Positions 1-12,100 of a stretch of 64,000 nucleotides of DNA are shown one piece after another. The DNA lies in the NCBI RefSeq assembly GCF_963678635.1, contig NC_087065.1, positions 27,363,254-27,427,253 of the forward strand. Direction: 5' to 3'. The stretch is from Symsagittifera roscoffensis. Its lineage: Eukaryota; Xenacoelomorpha; Acoela; Convolutidae. Both the position numbers and the translations under genes were made by a program. Position 1 is the stretch's first letter. Every line of letters starts with the position of its first letter. The notes below the pieces were generated by a model that did not search any database, was not told where the DNA came from, and worked only from the letters and a program-made list of their open reading frames with translations.

Positions 1-179
1 AATGAGTCCTCTCGCGTGAATCCGTCGGATCGTCTCCAGTTTGGTACCATACATGGCGTCCTCGTGGGTTCCGTACTCCAGGTACTGATTGGCAGCTATG
101 TCCGCCATCATTTCGTCATGCGTCACAAAGTAGTAGTTCTTTCCGTCCACTTCGTCTAACATCGGCTTCCGAGAAGTGT
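1..179 (-). CDS. CASK: CASK exon 16 (guanylate kinase middle, cut by window edge)
   Basis: The exon encodes [20 protein letters not shown] then [17 protein letters not shown] and RRIHARGLI, nearly identical to CASK GK. The acceptor is TTACAG. The reading frame is still open at position 1, so this exon, or the next one, continues to the left. Confidence 0.95.
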
Positions 180-3100
180 CTGTAACACATAAAAATTTCT
201 TCCTATGGTATGAGTCTTGCGTAAAACCCAAGGCTTACAAGTTGAAGCTAAATATTCGAACTGTACTCAGGAATGTTTAAGCATTTTTAAGGCAGTTGAG
301 TGTAACATTCTGAGCACTTTGTTTCTTCGCTCATCGCAATATCATATACTTGACTCAACAATCAGTCTCTAAAAACATGTTAACAATGGAATGTAGGAGA
401 AAGTAGAAAAACGCTTGTTATAGGATCCCAGTAAACTTCCACAATCCTTATTTGAGAAGTAGACGTCAAGGGCAATATAACAGCTATATTGCTCTGAAAC
501 TTACGAGGTATGGGGTATGCGAATCTGTCTGGATGAGCGGCTATGAGAGAGTTCTTGATGTGTCTCCTGCCGACACCATGCGCACCCAGCAGAACCAGAG
601 TCTTGCGCATGAAAGCTGGCAGTTTTACAACCTCTTCGTACGTCACAATTTCTGAAACAGAAGCAGTCGAATGAACTCATACTTCATTCCAATGAGGCGA
701 AAACTCGTCGCATCTATCAATTGTATACAGACTATTGGTTGCATTTCAAAATGCGAAAATTCGGCGCAGAGCTATTTGCCATTACAAATAGGAAACTCCA
801 CAGCAACCAAACAGCCATGCCTTAGCGGGTAACGGATTCGATACGGAATACTTCACGGAACTACTATGAACCCTGATGAAATTGGTTTGCGATGAATTTT
901 TGCTTTTGAAAAATTCGACTCATGTCTCTCTTAATTTCTAATGAATTCCAGGTTTTTGAGAAAATGGATAAGTAGACATCAAATAATTTTAACTTTTGGT
1001 GAAGTTTGCCCCAAAACAAAGTTCAAATGTGTTTCCTAAACTTTCTTTTCTTAATAAAGCAATATTTAAAATTCCAAAGCATTTTCAGTAAGAGGTAAAT
1101 GATCGCTTTGCGAACTTTCTGAACCAATTATTTTAGCGACCATTTGAAAAATGTGGATGAACTATGTATTCGGATGTGTTTTAGTTTTTTTTAGTTATCC
1201 AAGCAAAATCAGGTACCACAAGTAATAATTGGAATGGGTTGAGTGATATATCATATTAAAGCCCTTTCGATTTTAATTTGAACGACATTAAAAAACTTGG
1301 CCAAAATTTAAACTAATAAAGTGATTTTTTTCGTTTTTCTTGCAATTTTGTTTGTAGATTTTCTAGTATTTTTCTTCTACAAAAAATGTTTTCCAATTGT
1401 CCTATTTTACTATGACTGTCGAATATGTCTAAGTTCTATTTTCTTGTTCAGATCTTTTTATCACAACACGCAGAAAAAAACGACACTAATTTGACCTTTT
1501 ATTTATATTTTTTAAGACCATGGTCGGAATAATCTATGCTACCTGCACAGTAATCGGCTATTCTTGTATTACTTTTTGTTTGTCAATAAAATCTGAAAAA
1601 GCTAACCAATAGAGCCTGGAAGACGCGGCAGCGCGCCGGGACCCCTCAAGTTCTTAACTTTGGTCTTTTTCTTTCCGAACCATCCACAGGCAGGATTATT
1701 CTCTTTCCTGTACCTCTCCTTCTCACTCAAAGTAGCCCTCCACTCCTGCAATTCACTTGAAGGAATCAGTCCGGCTGGGACATGAGGGGGATCTGTGTAC
1801 TTCCTCGCCTGCCACCACGCCTGGTCGTCCTTCGAGATGATCTGGAGGATCTCGCCACAGAAGAACTGGACACCCGCTTCTGGACATGGGATGGAGTCAT
1901 CTTTTGCAGGGTCGTAATCAAATAGTGCTCGCACGAATAACTGAAAAAAAAATCAGAATGGGCGATATCAATTACTATCTTGTTTTCTCACCTTTTCATT
2001 CTTCAAAAAGGTTTGTCACAACGAGCAAATTAGGTTGCGAAAGTATATTTTTTAAAGCTATTTAGTGCTGTTTCGAAAACTTTTATTTCATAGAATGGTT
2101 AATTCATAGCATATCTTCAAAGTTTGTAACAGTTCGGTTGAAAAACTTTATGCAATAGTTTTGAAAAAAAAAGTGTAAAAAACACGCTGAATTTTATTTA
2201 AAAAAAAATTTCTCAAACAAAATATTAATGCTGATAGCTAAAACATGAACATTTTCAAAATGAAGTATAATTTTTTGAATGCAAGATGAGTTTTTTACAC
2301 CATTTGCGATGCAGAAAAGTATTAAAAAAAGGAAAATAAAACGCATCGCGATTATTTTTTATTTACAGAGGCGAAGCTGCCCTTCGTAAACATCAGCGAG
2401 AATACGACGAAACAGCAGCTCTAAGAAGTGAAGGAAAAAACAGTATTAGTTAGTATCGAATTAGTAAAAAATTGCTATGTATCGGATTCGAAATTGCGAC
2501 TTCGAGATTGGGAGTCTCACTCCGCTTAACTATCAGCAAGTACTCGTCACAAATTAAGCAGGTACATATGCTAATAAATTGCCAATACGATGCAGCAAAA
2601 ATGGCACCAAAAACATAGACTAAGTTTTGCATGTAAAAATTTGGAATAAAAACAAACAAAGGAAAGAAGAGGCAAAATAGGCTTCGAAAAACATTACCAA
2701 TGAGCTCAAAACCATCTCACAAGCGCATCATGAAAACCATCTAAATGTGATTATTCAATTAAACAACAAACTTTCAAAGTTTTCAACAAAAAGTATAAAA
2801 AAAATTTTCAGGCTTGTGGAAATCCAATAAATCAGGCAAACTTCAGGCTTGCTGAATCCCATTAAATCAAAAAAGTTACCATTCCAAATAATACACGGTG
2901 AAAACAAATCAAGCCAAAACAAAAACAGCCAACAGACAGCTGGAAAAGAATCAAGGAACGCAAGAAAAAATAACACTTACTTGTTATTGAAAACTTTTGA
3001 ATTCCATTTTTGAATTTCGAAATCAAATTTTTATTATTGTAGTGTTGTTTTTTTTGGCTCAGTTGATGAATTCAAATTGCATCAACTGTGTGAGCTTATT

Positions 3101-6100
3101 ACTAATCGAAGGTCTACCAAAAACCCGTAAAGGTGCCATTAAAGGGGAGGGTTCTCATGCTGGAGGGACCTAATGCTGGAATGCATCAACTGTCTTAAGT
3201 TATGACTGATGGAATGTCAAAGCAAATTCTATCAATAACCGTTAAGGTGCCAATAAAGGGGAGGGTTCTCATGCTGGAAGGACCGAATACTGGAAAAATT
3301 TCAACCAATCGAAATCGCTAACCGTTTTTCTTGGCTAAATGCCTTTCTCACAAAATCGAAGTCAATATTAACAGAAAACGATAATATAAAAAAATTACTA
3401 GATGCAGATATAATCTGTGCAGGTATAATAAATTTAGTTCTTTGTTTTTCAATTTTTCGTGAACCGGTATCCTAGAAAAAATAAAACTGTTCCAATCCGC
3501 CTTCCATCCGGCATTCATTTCATACACCTGCTTATTATATAATCGGTCAATATTGACACTAATGGCCTGATTTTGTTTGCTTAGTTTGAGATTTTTTCGA
3601 TTTCCTCAAGATTTTTGAATACTCAATTCTGATTGGCTGAAAAAAAGCAAAAAAAAATCAGCCATTCGGTCCCTCTAGCATGAGGGACGCCACCCTATTT
3701 AAAGTGTCACCAATATTTGCAATTTAGGCTGGGGCAAAATAGCCCAACTAAAACACTACCGCTCGCTAAATGCGATTTAGGCTGGGGAAAAATAGCCATA
3801 CTATTACACTACGCTCGCTAATGCTCGGTAGTGTAAAGAAATTAGCGTAAAAACATTCAAAGGAAACACAAAATCAACAGCTCCGGTCTGAAACCAGCCT
3901 GGCCGCAATGCATTTCATTATACAGTGCACGATTGATGAAATGTTGAAAATCATTTGTTTTCTGCTTTAAAGAAGCCGAAAATATTAGCTCGACCTTCAC
4001 TTCCAAATATGAAACTTTCGTATCGCAGAAAGGATTTTGGAGAAGAGCAGAGTTCACAAAAACCAGTAAGTTATTCAAAACATGTACTTGAGCTAGGCTT
4101 AAAAAAAATTTACACATCAGCGAAGCTGCACTTCGCAAACACAAGCAACAAAAATGTCACAATTTAAATTCAAAAACACAAATAAAGGAAAGAAGAGGCA
4201 AAATAATTTTCGAAAAACAATCCCAATGAGGTCAAATCGATCTCCCAAGTGCATCATGAAAACCAAATAAATATGATAATTCAATTAAATAAACTTTTCA
4301 ATTTTTCAACAGAAAGAATCAAACTCTCAGGCGTGCTGAGTCCCAAACTCTAGAAATCCAATAAATCAGGCAACCTTCAGGCTTGCTGAGTCCTATTAAA
4401 TCAAAAAGAGTTATCATTCCAAATAATACACGGTAAAAACAAATCAAGCCAATATTAAACAATAGCCAACAGACAGCTGAAGAAAAATCAAAGAACGGAA
4501 GAAAAATACAACTTACATTTTCTGATAACTTTTGAATTCCACGACAAAAAGTATGTTCTTTGAAATTCAAAAACAATTTATGTTTCTGTAAAAAAAATGT
4601 ATGCTCTTCGAATTTCAAGAAAATTTTATGAGTGATATAAAATTTCGTTTCGCTGGGAGATCTCCACTTTGGAAACGTTTTTCATAACCTTTATACTTTT
4701 GCTATTCAATAGTGGAGATTGCCTTCCTTTAAACAAATGAAATGAACTTTATTTAAAAAAATTCAAACCGCGAAAATCAAGTTAACATTATTAACTCTAA
4801 AAAATCAGTGGTTGACGAAAAAAGAAAATTAAATTCAATTACTTGTTATATCAAAAAAAAAGACAAAAAACGGTCGGTTAATCAAAAACTAAGAAAGTTT
4901 CGAGTGAAGTTAACATTGTGAAAATAAATAAATGAGGGTCTGTGAGGTTTACTGTGAATTCTACAAGATCTCGTAAGAGTTTAATCACTCTCAAACATCT
5001 CTTTGAAATTTTGCAAAAAACTATTAGATGTATAACCGATATAGATTAAGACGACACGCAATAAGCCGAGAACCCGGCAAAAGTTTTTTTTGCAACTGAA
5101 AAATCATACTGTAAGAGCACAATTCGTGCATGTAAGGAACACAGAGGCGAAGTTGAGCTTCGAACCACTTGCGATACAACACAAACATAAAAACTTAAGA
5201 CGAAAAAAGTCAAAAATATTGAAAAAAAATGGATCTACCAAAACTTAAATGTTCGTACGTATCGATAGAAGTTCAATCCAGGCAAACATGCTAGACATTT
5301 CAATATCAAATTCTCAACGGAACATAACTTACGAAAAAGAAAGAAAGCCGACAAACTTTGAGCAGACACAAATTAGCCGAATTTTTTTTAATGAAATCAT
5401 CTTTAGAGTTTTAAGTCCCAGCTGAAACTCAATGATAAATACTTGCACTTGCAACTACAATGAAACTCGCTTGAATCAGATGACAAATCCGTGATGTGGC
5501 AACTAAGTGGACAATCTTAGAGCAGACGCCAGTTAAGCCGGAAAAAAATGATTCAAAAACATTTGAAAAAAGATTCACATCCCCTGTGAGACTACAATTA
5601 ACACCACCTGCTTTTGCAACTACAATCAAAATTGCTGACAGCACACGCGACATCCGTGATGTGTCAACTAAGCCGACAAAACTATTGCACGACCAAAGAT
5701 TCAATTTAAACCGCAAAAAAATTTCAAATGCATACTGAAAAAAAAACATAGCCAAATGAAGATTGGAAACGAGTAATGAACGCAAGTAAACATTAAAAAA
5801 ACACTGATTTTGTTGAAAAAATTTCGAATTTTAAAAGAAAACTTAAGATAACCTTTAAACACTTTGAATTTCTAGAACGATTTATGATTGGCGCTTTTTT
5901 TATAACAAAAAACCAACTTGAGAAAAATGGACCAACAGTTAAAGTTTTTATTCCGCTGGAAATCTAAAACATAAATTCCATTTTCGAAACCAGAAATCGT
6001 TCACGTTCTTTTGCTCAAATTCCACGTTTGTATTTGGAGAGTGCTATTTACGGTTTTTTCAGCAGATTAATTCCAATTTAACTCAAAGTGCATATATACC

Positions 6101-9100
6101 TAAATGTATTCTTAATGCATCAATACGTATGAATTGCACATCTTTAATAATTACAGACTTTTATACACAATTTAGGATTTTTTCTGAAAAAAAATCAGCA
6201 AGACATATTTTAGAGTCTTCAATACGTTCATTACTCTTTAAAAAGTACGGCCGGGACTCGAGCCTTAGACCTTAGGGTTGAAAGGCAACGGCGTTACCTC
6301 TAGGGTAAGTGTCAAGTAAACTAGAAGTTGAGTTGCTTAGGTTCAATTATTAAACAACTAAGAAAAGCAAATAAGCAAACACTAGCAGAACACAACAAAA
6401 CTGGTAATGGCCTGATTTTGTTTGCTTACTTTGAGATTTTTTTGATATCCTCAAGATTTTTGAACACTCAATTCTGATTGGCTGAAATTAGGCAAAAAAA
6501 ATCTACCATTCGGTCCCTCCAGCATGAGGGAGGTCACCCTATTAAAATTGTCACCGATATTTGCAATTTAGGCTGGGGCAAAATAGCCCTACTAATACAC
6601 TACCGCTCGCTAAATGCGATTTAGGCTGAGGAAAAATAGCCATACTATTACACTACGCTCGTTAAAGCTCGGTAGTGTAAAAAAATTAGCGTAAAAACAT
6701 TCAAAGGAAACACAAAATCAACAGCTCCGGTCTGAAACCAGCCTGGCTGCAATGCATTTCTTTATACAGTGGACGATTGATGAAATGTTGAAAATCCTTT
6801 GTTTTCCGATTTGGTTTTCTGCTTCTAAGAAGCCGAAAAGATTAGTCCGACCTTCATTTCCAAATATGAAATTTTCGTATCGCAGAAAGGATTTTGGAGA
6901 AGAGCAGAGTTCACAAAACCAATCAGTAACTCAAAGCATGTACTTGAGCTAGGCTTGAAAAAATTAACACATCAGCGAAGCTGCACTTCGGAAACAAGCA
7001 ACAAAAATGTCACTGGTTAAATTCAAAAACACAAATAAAGGAAAGAAGAGGCAAAATAATTTTCGAAAAACAATCCCAATGAGGTAAAATCGATCTCCCA
7101 AGTGCCTCATGAAAACCAAATAAATATGATAATTCAATTAAATAAACTTTTCAATTTTTCAACAAAAAGAATCAAACTCTCAGGCGTGCTGAGTCCCAAA
7201 CTCTAGAAATCCAATAAATCAGGCAAGCTTCAGGCTTGCTGAGTCCCATTAAATCAAAAAGAGTTATCTTTCCAAATAATACACGGTAAAAACAAATCAA
7301 GCCAATATTAAGGAATAGCCAACAGACAGCTGGAAAAAAATCAAGGAACGGAAGAAAAATACAATTTAATTTTTCTGATAACTTTTGAATTCCACGGCAA
7401 AAAGTATGTTCTTCGAATTTCAAGAACATTTTTTGAGTGATATAAAAATTTCGTTCCGCTGGGAGATATGAAAAAGAAATTCGACTTAGGATTAAGACGA
7501 CACGCAATAAGCCGAGAACCCGGCTAAACATTTTTTTTGCAACTGAAAAATCATACTGTAAGAGCACACTTCGTGCATGTAAGGAACACAGAGGCGAAGT
7601 TGAGCTTCGAACCACTTGCGATACAACACAAACATAAAAACTTAAGACGAAAAAAGTCAAAAATATTGAAAAAAAATGGATCTACCAAAACTTAAATGTT
7701 CGTACGTATCGATAGAAGTTCAATCCAGGCAAACATGCTAGACATTTCAATATCAAATTCTCAATGGAACATAACTTACGAAAAAGAAAGAAAGCCGACA
7801 AACTTTGAGCAGACACAAGTTAGCCGAAGTTTTAAAAATGAAATCATCTTTAGAGCTTTAAGTCCTAGCTGAAACTCAATGATAAATACTTGCACTTGCA
7901 ACTACAATGAAACTCGCTTGAATCAGATGACAAATCCGTGATGTGGCAACTAAGTGGACAACCTTTGAGCAGACACCAGTTAAGCCGGAAAAAAAATGAT
8001 TCCAAAACATTTGAAAAAAGATTCACATCCCCTGTGAGACTACAATTAACACCACCTGCTTTTGCAACTACAATCAAAATTGCTGACAGCACACGCGACA
8101 TCCGTGATGTGTCAACTAAGCCGACAAAACTATTGCACGACCAAAGATTCAATTTGAACCGCAAAAAAATTTCAAAAGCAAACTGAAAAAAACAGCCAAA
8201 TGAAGATTGGAAAAGAGTAATGAATGCAAGTAAACATTAAAAAAACACTGATTTTGCTGAAAAAATCACAACTTTCGAATTTTAAAAGAAAACTAAAGAT
8301 AACCTTTAAACTCTTTGAATTTCTAGAACGATTTATGATTGGCGCTTTTTTTATAACAATAAACCAACTTGAGAAAAATGGACCAACAGGTAAAGTTTTT
8401 ATTCCGCTGGAAATCTAAAAGAAAAATTCCATTTTCGAAACTAGAAATCGTTCACGTTCTTTTGCTCCAATTCCACGTTTGTATTTGGAGAGTGCTTTTT
8501 ACGTTTTTTTTTTCAGCAGATTAATTCCAATTTAACTCAAAGTGCATATATACCTAAATGTATTCATAAATGCATCAATATGTATGAATTGCCTATCTTT
8601 AGTTATTACAGACTTTTATACACAATTTTGGATTTTTTCTGAAAAAACAATCAGCAAGACCTATTTTGGAGTCTTCAATATGTTCATTACTCTTTAATAA
8701 GTACGCCCGGGACTCGAGCCTTAGACCATAGGGTTGAAAGGCAACGCGCAACGGCGTTACCTCTAGGGTAAGTGTGAAGTAAACTAGAAGTTGTTTAGGT
8801 TCAATTATTAAAGAACTAAGAAAAGCAAATAAGCAAACACTAGCAGAACACAACAAAAAGCAGCTCTATGAAACAAAAAAAGAAAAAACTCAAAATAAGT
8901 CTCGAATTAGTTCAAATTCGACGTCTCCGATTCGAACCTAAAACCTACTTCGACCGCGATTATGAGTCTCAATACTAACCACTCAGCCACGGACGCTTAA
9001 TTAAGACAAAACAAGCCACAAACGAAGCAGAGAACAGATGCTATGCAATTTCCAATGATACAGCGAAATTTCAAAATCAGGGAACATTTTAGATTAGAAA

Positions 9101-12100
9101 AAAAAGAAGGCTCGTACTTATACACTAACGCTCGCAAGCGCGCAAATGTGAAGACAAGTTGTTTACGGGAAAACATTCTAGTTCCGGATTACAAAACACT
9201 TGCACTGACAAGTTTTACACAGAGGCGAAGATTCGCTTCGCAAACACTAAAAGTGCAATAAGTGCAGTATTTAAGTGCAGCTCTTTAAGTGCAATAAGAA
9301 AAAGTAGAAATAAGCCTCGAATTAGCAAATCTAGGTCTGAGATTCGCACCTATGACCTACTTCGACCTAGAGACTGCGAGTCTCACGCACTGACCACTCA
9401 GCCACGGAAGCTTAAAAGGTACTAAACAGAAGCCACAAATAAAGTAGAGAACAGATGCTGTGCAATTTCCAATGCTACAGTGAAATTTCCTAAAGTGAAC
9501 TTTTAATGGACCCCTTTATTTGCGAGTTAAGTTAGAAAAAGAGAAGGTTCGTAATAATACACTGAGCTGATCGCTAGTGTAAAGAAGTGATATAAGTCCA
9601 AGAAGTTATGCAATGATGGTATAAGACAAATTGTTTACGTGGCAAAAACGTCAATATTCCGATTTGATTAGTTTTGCAAATCGCAAGCATAAAACTAAGG
9701 TATGAACTTCGTAAAAAAAATTTGATCAATCTTAGTTTGATGAGACTGCTCGGCAATGCCATTCTGACTCTAATTTCCGAAAAAGAAGTGCTCACCTCAC
9801 AAGGTGGTGGCACCGCAATTTGACTGGGCACTATCTTGAACGTGATCCTGCCTCTCAGGTGATTCAGCATCTCTTGCAAAGTATCTACGCTATGATTGGC
9901 CACTGAAGTTCCATTGATCTCTTTGATCTGGTCTCCCACTTGCAGTGCCGCCTGTCTGTGCACCATTCCCCCGTGCATTATTCTGGCCACAAGACACTCG
10001 CCAGCATCTGTCATTTTGAGAGTGATGCCCATTGGCTCGTCTGTGCCTCGGTGGAACTGCACGAGTCGTACTGTGTGTGGTCCTGGGTTAGCAGGTGGGT
10101 AGGGAATTACTGCACTTCCGTTTTGGTCCATAACTGAAACAGAAAGGTTCGAATCTAAAACTACATGGTACTTTGATCATGTGACTAATAATTAAAAGCT
10201 AACATTTTATTTTCTCTGCCAATTGCCGAGTATCAATTTTTTGTCAGTTTTCGGATCAAATGGGGCTCTATTGCAGAAAACAAGCAGCCGACTACAGAAA
10301 ATAACTATCTATTTGCCAGAACAAGGACGGACCTTATGAATTTTCAACCATCAATCACGATCTGTACTTTTTGTTTCCTTGTGGAACGACGTCTCTTCAA
10401 TCAGAAACATAAGTTGAGACTGGCAGCAATTAGGTCCCATTAAAGACATCACCATAAAAACTTCAACAATTGGTATGCTGATCATTTAGTTACTAGATAA
10501 ATGATGTCAACTTAACTCAACCAATCCAAATGCGTCTCACCTGGCGGGGCTTGGTGGTTGCGGTCCATGATGATAGGAGTATTACTGCTGCTTAGCTGCT
10601 GTGGATGATGAGGGAGGCCTTGCTGTGAGGTGGACCCATTTAACGCGGAGAGTGATGTCTCACTCCCGTCTGTCGCATCTGCGCGGGGTCTGTTTAACTC
10701 TGAGATGACAACGTCGTACGTCTTCAGAAGGGACTGAAGGATTTAAAATAATAAATGAAGGATTGAAAATTAAGTTCCACGTTTAACCCTCGGTTTTCTT
10801 ATTATGAAACTTAAAGCATTCATACCACGTCGATTAAGTTGAGTTAGTTCAAAATCATGCTCTATATAGAACACACCTTAAGTTATTAAAACTAGCGCAA
10901 ATATCATATCAATGTTGCGAGAGCCGGCAATATTATTCTGAGCGCTTACCATAAATGGTCTCAACGATCAAAAAATTTTGAACTTGTGAGCATAATGAGT
11001 TCTCAACGAAAACCTGCCAAGTAAATTCTAGCATAATCATCTTCTTACACTTAGATATGGGGATGATAGCAGTTCTTGTAGTGACGATGCAGACGCTGGG
11101 CCGTTATGTTGAGTGAAATTATTCTGCTGGGCAGATGAGGCAGACAAATCGTGCAGTACTTCTTCACACAGGGATACCAACAGTACTGGTTCGACTCCAC
11201 CGTTGTCCAGACAGTCTTCAGCATCACTCTTCACACTTGACAGGATTGGCTTCTTATTGCACACTGAGTCGTAAAGCTACATATTTACAACACAACACCT
11301 GACTCAATTTAATGTTTGACACATTATAACTATGGCAATTGAAATTTCGATTTAATCAAAATGTAAAAAATATCATCCAATATTTTTTCATCTCAATGAT
11401 AAATTAAACCTAATTTCGGCAACACTTTTTGCTCACTATAAGATATTTGACAAATGTACCAATTATAATTGACGTTTTGTACAATTTCATGACTTACACT
11501 GAACTTGCATTAAAAGATTGGCCAGACCAAAAAAAACTATAACAACCTAGAAAATCACTATTTAGAGGGGAGTAAAACTTTTGCTAGTAGAATGGAGAAG
11601 GTGTACGTGAAAACCACAATGCATTCTTTGCCAATTTGGGAAGGGGTCATGTTCAGTTCAGTTCCCAGATTGATACTTACGTCTAGTAGTGAGTGTAGCG
11701 AAAAGTCTGTGCAGAGATCTGAGAGCATCTTGGCCTTCTTTTCACTGCCTAGTACTTCGTAGTAACCGGGGTTCTCCAAAGCATCCACGATACAGCTCAA
11801 CGCACCTTTGAACAATCAACCACACTTCAAATACAATTTACTTAGCTCACTCGAACGCCTTACGCTTTCTATTGCACCCAAACTTCTGCCAGTCAACACT
11901 TTACCAATGAGGCATCTTTACGTGAGAAACCTACGCAATTACAAAATTTTCGACTCTTTCGCATTGGATGTTTTTGCTAGCCAAATTCTACCTTTTGCAA
12001 GCGATCAGATTTAAAAGAGCCAAATAAAAACCAATGCAGACGGTTTGTAAGGCAGTCATGGACAAATCAGAGCTTGCAGCCAAAAACAGCCAGTCGAAAA

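Larger units (their letters stand above)
3560..6403. repeat. Tandem segmental duplication, copy 1
   Basis: Starts TAATGGCCTGATTTTGTTTG and ends just before the same sequence at 6404. It contains a SINE head, MITE ends and the ACACTACGCTCGC hairpin segment. 4668-5043 has no counterpart in copy 2. Confidence 0.85.
1941..9795 (-). other. CASK intron 13, repeat-filled
   Basis: About 7.9 kb between the PDZ and SH3 exons. It holds a large tandem duplication (3560-8850), several copies of the GAGTAATGAACG MITE, four or five tRNA-like SINE heads, and GCGAAG hairpin repeats. No further exon was found, and the exon 13 and 14 phases fit directly. Confidence 0.8.

Noticed and set aside
8920-9415. Genuine tRNA genes
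   Set aside because: A and B boxes are present, but acceptor and anticodon stems do not pair, and similar degenerate copies are dispersed, as expected for SINEs.
9574-9795. Continuation of the PDZ open frame past the exon
   Set aside because: The canonical GTGAG donor follows PPPCE at 9795 and similarity to CASK stops there. The rest is intron read-through.
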